NCBI GenBank assembly: GCA_015847255.1
Contig: JADLZK010008221.1
Location: forward strand, 558,001 to 622,000
From: Hyparrhenia diplandra
Lineage: Eukaryota > Streptophyta > Magnoliopsida > Poales > Poaceae
Length of the DNA: 64,000 nucleotides
Direction: 5' to 3'
Shown: positions 1 through 10,471 of the stretch, one piece after another
Numbering within the stretch: position 1 is the stretch's first letter
How the letters are laid out: every line of letters begins with the position of its first letter
Translations under genes and position numbers: made by a program
The notes under the pieces: model-generated
Told to the model about the DNA's origin: nothing
Database searches by the model: none
Seen by the model: only the letters and a program-made list of their open reading frames with translations

Positions 1-722
1 TTTGTCATGCATCGGCATCACGTTAGAACTTATAGCCGATGTATATGAATGCACTGGTTGCATGTTGCTAGAAGAATTAAAACTCAAAGAATTTTCAGCA
101 CACATCGGCTCTTTATCATAATATTCATAATCATGATGTGTATAATAAGGAGCATTGATAAAAGTATCAGCCGATGCAACATATCTATTATTGCTATGAC
201 TAGCAACACCAACATGAGAGTTTATGGTACTTGCAAAATAATTATTAGAATTATCATATGAATTTGCAAGCTTTACCTTAGGCATGGAGTAGTAATATTG
301 TGATGGATCACCTCGGTACTCCATGTCTTCTTATAATTTTCTGATTTCCGAAAATATACCAGTTCACTTGGTACAGCAAGGAGCGCGACTTTGATTTCCA
401 GCACACCGAGAGCAATCGCAATCGAACCAGCTAGCTGTCTCCACGTGATCTGAGGGTCCCTTGTGTATGCGTATATATGTGGAATAATATAATAATATTT
501 ACTCGATGGCACAGGATGGAAGAGCTTTCCAATTTCGTATCGGACTGTGAAGACCTGCCAACACGAGACAAATACGCGCAGCAGCTGGAACAGATACGAT
601 CCGCCGTGAGGCCAAATATTGCTGCGATTGCGTAAAGCAAATAATGGATCGGGTAAATAGATTTGATCGGCTGCAAATTAGAGCCGAAGTAATCTTCTTC
701 CCTAGCGGAGTCGTCAAAAGTG
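1..722 (-). mobile_element. 5' internal fragment of a minus-oriented LTR retrotransposon
   Basis: This stretch lies immediately inside the inverted LTR at 723-1611. Read on the minus strand, the bases next to the LTR end (about 701-722) give CTTTTGACGACTCCGCTAGG. This resembles the TTTGGCGACTCCGCTGGGG-type leader that follows the 5' LTR in many grass Ty3/gypsy elements. The stretch shares the frequent GCCGAT/ATCGGC words (for example near 35, 103, 167 and 664) with 1612-5311, so both probably come from one element family. No convincing protein is visible. The element continues beyond the left window edge. Confidence 0.5.
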
Positions 723-1611
723 TGTTGACGCGAAACTGGGGCTTCACACCAACACACCGGGGAGGGCCTTGGACGCCCGCGGGCGCCGTGATTGACCTTG
801 AAGCAGCGAAAGCACCGCAGCGTGGCAGCCCAAACCGATCTAGGGATCGGTAAGGGGCGCGTGAAGCTTCGTGACGGCTGAGATGACCTCGAACGCACCT
901 CCGGGAAGACCCGCCGGGGAGGACGACGTGAGGGGTGCTCTAGGACCAGCGTGGCCGCCTAGAACGCCCGACGAAGAACGCGGAGTTCGCCGCCGAACAG
1001 CAACGAGGGGGTTGAGAGAAGAAGATGACCTACAAACGGGGACGGGGAGGTAGATTGGTTGTCGATTGGATGTAGATGGGATCAAATCGCCATGAACCTC
1101 TTTATTATATAGAGGAGGGTGGTCTTATCCTTTTAGGAAACCGCCCTGGACGTTTCCAATTACCAAAACTGACCGAAAACAATTTACATCGAGATCGGTT
1201 CAATTTCAATTCTCACGGGCAGCTTGGTCGTGCGCCACTTAAATCAGCCGGCTTAGCCGTCCAAGCCTCCCAGCTAAGCTGCGTACATGCAGGCAGGCGG
1301 CGTGACTGCCGGCTCAGCCGTCTTGGCAGGCCACGAGCAATGGGCCTGGCTGTAAGTTTAGCCTGTTGGCCGCATATAACTTGCCGGCCACGTATCTCTC
1401 AAATCCTTCCTTCTTTTGCTTGCTTCTTTGTTTGATCGTATCAGGCTTAGACTCTGTCAAGCTGCCTGTACGTAGGCTGCCCACCTTGGTGACTCTAACG
1501 TGGATGAAGCAAGCTAGTATATTAGGCCTGCTTACATGTGTTTTGCTCCCGAACGTGAACAACCATGTCGCTAACTACTTCTGAGCGGTCGCCGAGCTGC
1601 TCGGAGTGGTC
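723..1611 (-). repeat. LTR copy, minus orientation, truncated
   Basis: It is the reverse complement of the LTR at 5312-6319. It begins with TGTTGACGCGAAAC, matching the inverted end of the other copy, and homology runs to GCTCGGAGTGGTC at about 1611. There it breaks off, so roughly the first 90-100 bases of the LTR are missing. Both copies contain the same GC-rich block and a TATA-like stretch (TTATTATATAG near 1101). Open frames inside it are shadows of the repeat. Opposite orientation of two LTR copies is not the normal layout and implies inversion or two separate insertions. Confidence 0.75.
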
Positions 1612-2533
1612 TGGTTCCCCAAGCAATTAAGGCGTGTTCCCTTACTAATAATGTGGTGATGGGTCAGCCAAGCCATCGATCAGGCCGGCCATCTCTACTG
1701 CCTTCACGGACACATCTTCAGATGACTCAACACCTATGGTTGATCATTCTCTGGAGATGGAAAGCCATATTATTCGAATCAAGAATATAAACCGCTCCAG
1801 CATGATCATCAGATTTCAAGGTACAAGTATTTTACCAAAATCTCCATCCGGTTACATTATTAGTAATATTTTTGCTAGTAGTATTAAACGGTTAATTGAG
1901 GGAGGTACTTTTACTTGTCAATAATAATGTTAAAAACTCAGATTACATCGCCTACATGTTATCTCTAATTGGAAGGCCGATAACGATGTTTTGTCAAAGT
2001 TGAAGTTTTCCCTAATATTTACTTTAGATTATGCGTCTATGTGGGTAGCTTTACTTTGTTTAAGATCAATTCATACTTGGTCCCGAATGAGATATAAGTT
2101 TTGCAATTACTTTGGACTTTATGATTCGGGGCCAAAATTGAAAATATTGCTCATGCCGATGTTTGTTCTACATTTAATTTTATAACATCTGGCATGAAAG
2201 ATGATTGTAAAGGTGCGGCCGAATGGATTGGTGTTAAATTTAATCTCTTCGCTGTTTAGCATTGAAGCCGATTCTACAAGAAAATCGGCTTACAAATTTA
2301 ATGCTCACCTTTGGTTCTATCTATTGTGATCATGTCTTTAACATGTTGCTGAAAAATAGATTTATTAGGCATATTGATCACAATGCTTTGCCATCAATTC
2401 AGAACTTGGAAGAGCTTATATATTGCAAGTTGTGTAATTCATTTGATCATAATTCTCATAGTTGCAATGTATTTCATCATGAGATCCAATCGGACATTAA
2501 TAATGACCGATTGAGGTTTTTGAGGCTCAACAA

Positions 2534-3754
2534 GTGGACCGATTAGATTCAATCGGGCCTGATGGCAAACAAGTTTTGAATCGGCTTGCACTACTAGCCG
2601 ATTCACTTGAAGCTCAAGGCTCTAACGCTCAAGAGAGAGATGTAAGACCCTCAACTAAAGACAGAGTTGTTATCCACAAATTTCAAGTTGAAGGCATTTC
2701 AAGGGATAGCAATGTTGCTCCAATATTAGAAGACACTGGGGGGCAAATAAAATCTCTCCATCTCCACCAAAAGCCGATTAATTCCATTGAGCAAGGGGAA
2801 TCTACCTGGAGGTCCTTCTTTGGAGCGTGTCCATCAAGATGAAGGAAAGGAGGATGCTCATAAAGCTAATGGAGGCAAGGAGCATGACAAAGAAAAGGGC
2901 AATAGAAGACCGAAGCTTAGCTTTGAAGAGCTTCTAGCTAAATATACAAAGATAGGGGGAAGCAAATCGATTAAAAGAAAACCCAAGCATCAAAGTTGCC
3001 TCCAAAGCATAATCCTTAAAAACAACATTGGCAAAGGAAGGTGAATGTTCCATCATATTTCGAGCCACAACATGTGAAGTATGCAGCTCAAACGCTTGAA
3101 AGAGTCATCTTACAAAGACCGATTTGATCAAAATCGGTCCGAGCTAAGCCAAAGGGAAGGTGGTAAAACAAGTTTACCGCGTGAAGTATGATGGACGGAA
3201 AAAGAAAAAATCAGATCTGAATGTTACCATTGAAAAGCCGATTACATTGTTGAAAAATCTGGCTATTAATGGTAAACAAGTTGAAAATTTATCTATTAAT
3301 ATTGTAGGTACTAAATCTGAACAAGAGAAGGCAAAAAGTACCTAAGATGAGAGAAGAATTGCCGCTGCCCAAAACAAAGTTAAAACCAATATGCTCAATC
3401 GGTTTAGCAAGGTGGCAGGAGAAAGAATTGCGTAAACTCAGCGCAGAGAAGCTAAAAACAAAGGGGCTTAGCGTGGGTTCCAAAAGAAGCATTGAAGATC
3501 AAAAGGATGGTGATCAAGAAAGTGGTGCAACAAAAAAACAAATAATAAAAAGGAAAAGATTCAAGACACAATCGTCACATTGGAGGTTTGCACCAAATCA
3601 TCAAAATCATTGGTCATGGCATCATCCATTTTCTTTGCCTATGTATATGTGGAATTCATCCCTAGGTGTGCATGGTCATCCCTCATATTCTTATTTTGAT
3701 CCTTGGTACGGGTCTTTATATTATGGAGTGTTGCCAAATTATTATGCTCATTAA
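2534..3754 (+). pseudogene. Gag-like retrotransposon protein remnants
   Basis: Three plus-strand frames (2534-2842, 2787-3044 and 3347-3754) carry a lysine-rich, charged sequence followed by a motif with ICSIGLARWQEKELRKLSAE. This resembles the 'GL...QKRR.QRLR' segment found near the end of gag-type proteins in grass retrotransposons. The last frame ends in an aromatic-rich tail (WSWHHPFSLPMYMW, then SYFDPWYGSLYYG). The frames are broken by stops and shifts, and no zinc knuckle or protease is seen. The family match rests on recall of similar grass transposon proteins and is only moderate. An unrelated transposon-encoded protein cannot be excluded. Confidence 0.35.
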
Positions 3755-5290
3755 TGATCAAGAGCCAAAATAAATATTTCGCCATGCTCATTCATGTGGA
3801 TGAATTCATATGGCCGATGCATTGTTATAAGCCCTTAGTATAAATAGCCGGTGCATGCATCGTGTTATTTGAGAAACTTCCGCATAAAAATACTATTTTT
3901 TATGCGGGGACGTGCAAAATCGGGCTCAGCCGACTCGAACTTGTCGGCCAAGACGATTCACGACAATATGGCCGATGAAACCCTCGCAAACATCGTGCCG
4001 TTGGAAAGAGCAAGCTGACTACTCAAAATACACAGACGTGCTGGATATTTTTGCAATGTTTCTTATCATCATGTATTTTCAAGAATATATTTCGAACATT
4101 GTACAACTGTCCAGGAAGAAAAGGGGGAAGACAAGATGGAGCCTTTTTTTGCTGCAGCTATTGAAACGGCTTGGCTGGTTACCATCCATCTAAGCCAATC
4201 CATCTGCTGGCTATGTGCTGCTGCTATTAGTCCAGGTCAAAGTCCTATGTTGCATTGTTCTGCCGGTCATATGCTGTTGCTGCTGCACGCATCACTTTCT
4301 GAAGGATCAGCGTAACCGAATGAGCAATCGGTTTGGCCTGCTGTATGCATGCAACTGGGTGGGCAACATATACATGCCGGCTATGAGGACGACTATCGGG
4401 TTAATAAATCGAAGTGTGCATGGCGTGATTTATTAAGAGACCAAAGACTTGGTTTGGGAGCCAACGTGCTGCTGCATGTTGGAACTGTCTCGCCGATTGA
4501 CCCATCGGCCTGACTGATTAAACTTGCTTTAGACTGGCCAAGCCGAGCCCAATTTGTCTAGATCATGCGTCGGCGTCAGGCGTTCAGACAACCAATCTGA
4601 CACTGAATCGGCTAAGCCGAGTCAAAATAGCAAGGCTGGTCTCGAGGCGGCCAAGCCATTTTCAGTAGGCGGCCAGGCCGACTTGGCCCTGAGTGGCCAT
4701 CGATCGGCTAACCGATTGTTCAAATCGGCTCTGCCGATTTTCTACTGGTCATACAATTTTACCTAAGGAAATTTCAAATCGGTCTACGATTATTTTTGAT
4801 ATTTCTAGTACCGATTTAGAAGATTAGAGAGCTCCTTTGTTGAACTTTTGCAGGATCCAAGCTCTACAGCTGACAAGAGTGTTTTGACGGAATTTGTATA
4901 ACGATGAACTCTAATAAAGGATCGCCAATGATTTGTTGTTGAAGCACCTGAAAATTGATCAAGCTAATTAAAAAAAATTGAGGATAATCCAAGGGTCCTT
5001 ACAATATGATCAAGGTAATCTTCGGGAACTCACATATGCTAGACACATTAAAAGGTGGGTGTCTCTCGAAGGAAGTTAACGGGAAGTATCTTAAAAATAT
5101 ATTTTTCAAATGTTTGGCAAGAGGCCTAGTGCTATCCAGACAATTAATGGCCGATGCATGCATCGCCCCTAAGAACAAAAATGGCCGATATATAGTATCG
5201 TCTTTTAGTCACCGGACAACCGATCACGATGGGCATTCGTGTTGTTTGGTTTTCTTTTGTGTTGTTTTCAGGTTCGTGCATCATTCACCG

Positions 5291-5311
5291 AAACAAAATG
5301 GGGGGGGCATA
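5291..5311 (+). other. Polypurine tract
   Basis: The run AAACAAAATGGGGGGG lies just before the LTR start TGTTGACAC at 5312. This is the position and composition of the plus-strand DNA primer of LTR retrotransposons. It fixes the orientation of the element to its left. Confidence 0.7.
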
Positions 5312-6319
5312 TGTTGACACTCAAAAGTGGCCAAGAGATTCGAAGTGTCATAAGTCGAGGTATAATGACAGCTTGGTGACCTCACTAGCAGCTCGCCGAG
5401 CTTTCCGATAAAAAGGTCGACCACTCCGAGCAGCTCGGCGACCGCTCAGAAGTAGTTAGCGACATGGTTGTTCACGTTCGGGAGCAAAAACACATGTAAG
5501 CAGGCCTAATATACTAGCTTGCTTCATCCACGTTAGAGTCACCAAGGTGGGCAGCCTACGTACAGGCAGCTTGACAGAGTCTAAGCCTGATACGATCAAA
5601 CAAAAAGCAAGCAAAAAAAAGAAGGAAGGATTTGAGAGATACGTGGCCGGCAAGTTATATGCGGCCAACAGGCTAAGCTTACAGCCAGGCCCATTGCTCG
5701 TGGCCTGCCAAGACGGCTGAGCCGGCAGTCACGCCGCCTGCCTGCATGTACGCAGCTTAGCTGGGAGGCTTGGACGGCTAAGCCGGCTGATTTAAGTGGC
5801 GCACGACCAAGCTGCCCGTGAGAATTGGAAATTGAACCGATCTCGATGTAAATTGTTTTCGGGTCAGTTTTGGTAATTGGAAACGTCCAAGGACAGTTTC
5901 CTAAAAGGATAAGACCACCCTCCTCTATATAATAAAGAGGTTCATGGCCGATTTGATCCCATCTACATCCAATCGACAACCAATCTACCTCCTGTCCCGC
6001 TTTTTGTAGGTCATCTTCTTCTCTCAACCCCTCTACGTTGTTGTTCGGGCGCTTAACTCCGCGTTCTTCGCCGGGCGTTCTAGGCGGCCACGCTGGTCCT
6101 AGAGCCCCCTCACGTGCGTCCCTCCCGACGGGTCTTCCCGGAGGTGCGCGTCGAGGTCATCTCAGGGCCCGCCACCGAAGCTTCGCCACGCGCCCTTACC
6201 GATCCCTAGATCGGTTTGGGCTGCCACGCGCGGTGCTCGCCGCTTCGCGGTCAATCACGGCCTTCGCGGGCGCCCAGGCCTCCGGTGTGTTGGTGTGAAG
6301 CCCTAGTTTCGCGTCAACA
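5312..6319 (+). repeat. 3' LTR, plus orientation
   Basis: The LTR starts with TGTTGACAC and ends with GCGTCAACA, the usual TG...CA boundaries, and follows a polypurine tract. It is about 1,008 bp long. From about 5408 to 6319 it is nearly identical, in reverse complement, to 723-1611. Its first part (5312-5407) is unique here. Confidence 0.75.
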
Positions 6320-6488
6320 ACTCCGTATGAACACTGACTGTTTGCAGTGATGCAGCACGCGCTGAAGAACAGGTGGGGCCAACACGACGCGGCATTGGGG
6401 CAGCGGAAATCAACCATGCCTGCCACTCTGCCACTAGCCATGTGGAGCAGTCTCCGGCATGCGTTGGACAGCCTGCTCCGCCATTATT

Positions 6489-6767
6489 GGGCCTTGTTTA
6501 GATGGCTAAAAATTGGAACCGTATGTCACACCGGACACGTGTAGCGTGTTTCGTTTGTTAGTGATAAATATTATGCGTGCCATGGGTAACTCAGGCTCGA
6601 AAAGAATGATCTCGGAATGTACATCCTAAACTGTGTATTAGTTATTTTTTTACCTATATTTAATACTCCAAATATATGTCTTTTGGTGTATTTAATGTGT
6701 GTGATGGATGGAGAAAGTGGAGAAAAGGTTAGAAATTTTAGCCATCTAAACAAGTAAACAAGGCCTT
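6489..6767. mobile_element. MITE copy A (GGGCCTTGTTTAGATGG ends)
   Basis: The ends are inverted repeats: GGGCCTTGTTTAGATGGC at the left and GCCATCTAAACAAG...AAGGCC at the right. The interior holds words shared in reverse complement with the neighbouring copy B (GTTAGTGATAAATATTAT; GTGTATTAGTTATTTTTTTACC). It is short, non-coding and AT-rich. Ends of this GGCCTTGTTTAG type are very common in grass genomes; the superfamily is not assigned here. Confidence 0.65.
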
Positions 6768-7036
6768 GGGCCACGTTTAGTTGGCAAAACTTTCTAACTT
6801 TTCCCCCCACTTTCTCCATCACATCACATTAAATACACCAAAAGACATATGTTTAGGTATTAAATGTAGATAAAAATAACTAATTACACAATTTAGATGT
6901 ACATTGCGAGGATCCATTCTTTTGAGTCTAGTTACCCATGGTAGGATGATATTTACCACTAACAAATAAAAACGCCATACTACAGTGTATGATGTGACAT
7001 TCGGTGCTAAAAATTTGCCATCTAAACAAGGCCTTG
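6768..7036. mobile_element. MITE copy B, inverted relative to copy A
   Basis: It begins GGGCCACGTTTAGTTGGC and ends TTTGCCATCTAAACAAGGCC. The interior (ACTAATTACACAATTTAGATG, TTACCACTAACAAATAAA) is the reverse complement of copy A and parallels the copy at 33827-34098. It abuts copy A directly, so the two form a head-to-head pair. Confidence 0.65.
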
Positions 7037-8917
7037 GTGTGCTTTGTTCCTGTCCAGCGCTCGCGACTTGAGACGACGACTTGACTCCACAGCGAGCGAG
7101 GGTGCAGAAAAGGTGGACCACGGACCCCATGGATACGGAAAGCGTTTGGTTCATGCACAGAATATTGCTTAGAGATGCTAGCTGTATTTTTCTTTTATCT
7201 TAGCCATTAATGATTATTAGTACGTTGTCTTAGCCTTCTTAGTTTTGGTTTGTGATTTGGAAGAGATACTTCATTGCTGGTTCAGCAAGCGTACTAGCAA
7301 AGGTTTCTATTTTATTTGGTTCTGATAATTAGACATGCCAGTGCAGTGGCGCGGGCGTAATCCCGCACTCCCGCAACGGGTTCATGCGCCGCCTCCGCTC
7401 CAACCCACATGAAACATTCGCCGGCCGTGTACACCGCCGTCAGCCACGCTGCCACCGTGCACGCCATGGACGACGATCTGCCTCACCACGTACTGCCCGT
7501 CTGTCCCCAACATGAGTGTCACGTGGACGGTGACCCAAAAGCCCGCAATCCACAGACAACAAGCGGTGGTGGTGCGCTCTGGCTCACCTGGCTGTTCATC
7601 TACAGTACCACGACCGCTTGGTGTGGACGGGCCCCGGCGACGGTCATGATCACGACTGGAGCGTCGTCGTGCTGCAGCGAGCCGCCTGTCGCCGCCACCA
7701 TGCGCGGTGATGACAGCTTTGTGCTCTGCGAGGCTAGTCTACGTACGTACTCCACAGCGCGGCTACACACATGAACTGTGTAGAGGACATGAATCAATGT
7801 CTCCCTGGCTGCCACCAGCCATATGCGGAGGAGTACGATCCTCCTGCAATGCATTGCAGCCTGTGCTCTCCGTCATCAGCGCTCGCGGAGACGACTTGAC
7901 TCCACAGCGCGTGGGTAAAGAAAGGTCATATCACGATGCAGTACAGGACATGGATGAGCCCATGCATCCCCATTTTTTTATCTTATTAATAAGTTACTCG
8001 ATCGAAGATTATGTTATATTATATACTTATTAATTACGAAAAATATTAGTTTTGATGAGTGCTAATTTGTTGATTAGTGCATGACTTGTGTGCCAAATAG
8101 CCGGGTAATAGTGCTAATTATCATATTTTATTTTGAATTAGTAAATGCCACGACAAAATTAGTGCTATTGCATATATATTATTTTTTATCATTTTACATA
8201 AAACTATAATTAGTAAACTATTCTTGTTATATACATTTAGAGGCTAGTGCCGATGCTGGCATGCTACTAACGGCAGCGGCAATGCCTACCATCTCATAAG
8301 CTAGCTCTTAACATTTTTTAAATATTTTAATAGAAGAGAGAAGAGCTAGCTCTTTATCAAAAGCTAGACTCATATACATATTTCAAGTAATGTGACAGTA
8401 GTATTTGAGACTAATCATACTATGCCCTATTACTAAATGGTAATATTATTAGAGAGGTTGGCTTAGAGCTAGCAGGATAGCTAAGGGGATGTTAAGAAGG
8501 AAATGCTTAAAGCTTTGTTCGTTTGTGTCACATTGGAATAGCCCTCAAAAACGGTTTTAGGTCGCGAACGAGTGAATCCCTTTAGGTTCACTTGATTGGT
8601 TGTTTTTGTTCCGAACTCGGAGGTGTGGCACAAATTGAGTCCTTTGGTATACAAAATGGACGATTCAAAACCAGCCTAGATCAATCCGGCAGAACCATTA
8701 TTCGTTATCCGAACGCCTATTTCAAAGATGAACCGAATTTAAAAACTAGGTCAAACCAAATGCGCGTAATGGAGCTAACACGAGCTAACCGACCAAGGTC
8801 TAAGGTTTCATAAATGAATTCACCAAACATACAGTAGTTACATTTACACCCCATTTAAGGAATCTTAGGAAGGAAAGGCTTGTTTCAATACCCACCTCTA
8901 TCATCGCTCCTTCCCTA
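7037..8917. other. Intergenic region, no supported gene
   Basis: The segment 7320-7900 is GC-richer and holds an open frame of 121 codons (7409-7774) with no recognised domain and no splice context, so I do not call it a gene. A phrase around ACGACTTGACTCCACAGCG occurs near 7075 and again near 7890, with a shorter version at 7745, showing local duplication. The part 7970-8540 is AT-rich and the part 8590-8917 shows nothing recognisable. Confidence 0.5.
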
Positions 8918-9176
8918 CCCTCCCTCCATCCCAAATTGTAGGTCATTCCAAAAATCTTGGAGTAAAAGCATCTTAAGTTGGCAAAAATTATATGATAACA
9001 AAATAATATTTATGATACAAACTAAATGTCACTAGATTCTTTATTAATAATATTTTCATACTATGTCTATTTGATGTCACAAATCTTTGTGATCCTCTTT
9101 ATAATTTTGGTCAAACTTGTGTTGCATTGACTCTCCAAGATTTTTTTAAATGACTTAGAATTTGGAGTGGATTGAG
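8918..9176. mobile_element. Stowaway-like MITE
   Basis: The left end reads CCCTCCCTCCATCCCAAATTG and the right end AATTTGGAGTGGATTGAG, a decayed inverted version. Both ends are bordered by TA, the target duplication of Tc1/mariner-type Stowaway elements. The interior is AT-rich and non-coding, about 259 bp. 9177-9539 shows nothing recognisable. Confidence 0.6.
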
Positions 9177-9539
9177 TATTTCTTATTTTAGGAAACATGT
9201 CAAATATATTGTGATTGGATCCATTAGCTCAAATACGATTGATCTCATGCCTAGGTGTAAATAAATAAAACACATTCCAACTTGGATGCCACCACTACGT
9301 GACGGGCGAGGTCTTGTAGGAAGGACGACTGTACTGGTCTCGATCCAACAACTTGTTTGGTAGATAGATAAATTGATGTCGACTTGAATTCTCGGCATCC
9401 ACAAGCCGGGTGACGGTCGAGTTCCATGCTCCAATTCTCGGCATCCTCTAATCCTATGAGGTTGAGCAGTTGAGCCTAGAGTTCTATTTTTTTAAAAAAA
9501 AAACTTAGAGTTCTGTTTCTATTTCACTTTTTTTTCATA

Positions 9540-9804
9540 CTCCCCTCGGGCTGGTATTAGAAGTCGTTTTTGGGAATGAGTTTGAGTCAAACATTAGGAA
9601 TATAAATTATTATCAATAACTTTTAATTTGTTGAGTTTGTAAATATGAAAAATTATATGAATAGATTTGTCTTTAAAAATATTTTGATAAAAGTATACCT
9701 ATATCAAATTTCTATAAATATTTTTATAATAACAAGAGGTTAAAGTTGTGTTTCGGAGACCGGTCGTTGTCCTAAACGACTTCTAATACCAAACCGAGGG
9801 AAAG
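9540..9804. mobile_element. Stowaway-like MITE
   Basis: The terminal inverted repeats are about 28 bp: CTCCCCTCGGGCTGGTATTA at the left and AATACCAAACCGAGGGAAAG at the right, flanked by TA on both sides. The interior is AT-rich and non-coding. The element lies about 670 bp upstream of the resistance-gene start codon. 9805-10240 holds no supported gene. Confidence 0.75.
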
Positions 9805-10120
9805 TATATAATTTAGTGTGTTTTTACCAAGGGTATTTAACATAATTTTCATTTTCCTCGAGAGGGCAAGAAAAAAAAAAAAACGAAAAATACTATCACT
9901 GTAGTATTGCAATCGGGCAGCACGCGCTGGAGATTCTGAATCGGCAAGGCTTTCACCATGCATGTAGAGAATTGGCTCCTTGTTCTGTCTCGGCCATTGG
10001 ATGCCATGGCTATCAGACAGACAAGGCCTGTAGGACTGTACAAGTCCAGGGCCCCAGCTAGCGAGTTGGTCCCAACCTCGGCAACCGCGACTACTTCAGT
10101 GATACTACTAGCACTTTTCC

Positions 10121-10128
10121 TATTTAAA
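10121..10128 (+). promoter_or_regulatory. Possible TATA box of the NLR gene
   Basis: TATTTAAA lies about 350 bp before the start codon and about 120 bp before the presumed 5' leader. It is the best TATA-like match in this stretch. The transcription start itself is not visible. Confidence 0.25.
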
Positions 10129-10325
10129 TTGCTTATTAGTCTGATGCATTTGAAGCTGGATCCAAAGGCATCACCACTCGCCAACCTTTCCAGGCAGCAC
10201 ACTGTTCTTCGCCTACTCACCATCACCAGACACCATTAGCAAACGTTCCACTCTCGCTCTCGGAGTAGAGACTGGAGTTAGAGCTGGAGCAGCTGGGAGC
10301 TCATCCAAGGTCCCTTCTTCCCTAG

Positions 10326-10440
10326 GTGGGTGTTTATGCAGTCTTTTTTTCGTAACAAAATCATGCAGCCTTTCAAGCACACTGCACACTGTTCTTACTG
10401 CTCACCAGTAAATAACCACTCTAACTGATTACCCCTGCAG
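10326..10440 (+). other. Predicted intron in the 5' leader of the NLR gene
   Basis: CCTAG|GTGGGTG at 10321-10332 can serve as donor, and CCCCTGCAG|GCTGCAG at 10432-10447 as acceptor after a T/C-rich stretch. The start codon follows 31 bases later. Introns just before the ATG are common in grass NLR genes. This is a prediction from splice-like signals only. Confidence 0.45.
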
Positions 10441-10471
10441 GCTGCAGCCGAGTCCATCCCCGGCGGCAGAG

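Larger units (their letters stand above)
1612..5311 (+). mobile_element. Decayed internal region of an LTR retrotransposon (plus orientation)
   Basis: The region ends in a polypurine tract directly before an LTR at 5312, which places the element on the plus strand. It is full of GCCGAT/ATCGGC words, and only scattered gag-like coding remnants can be read (2534-3754). Reverse transcriptase, RNase H and integrase motifs are absent, so the copy is deleted or non-autonomous. The 3760-5290 part holds no recognisable gene. The expected plus-oriented 5' LTR is not found at its left; instead the inverted LTR lies there. Confidence 0.5.

Noticed and set aside
431..898. 155-codon minus-strand frame
   Set aside because: It spans the LTR/internal boundary at 722-723 of a repeat and has no retrotransposon protein motif.
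7409..7774. 121-codon plus-strand frame
   Set aside because: No domain, no homologue recognised, no promoter or splice context, and a competing minus-strand frame.
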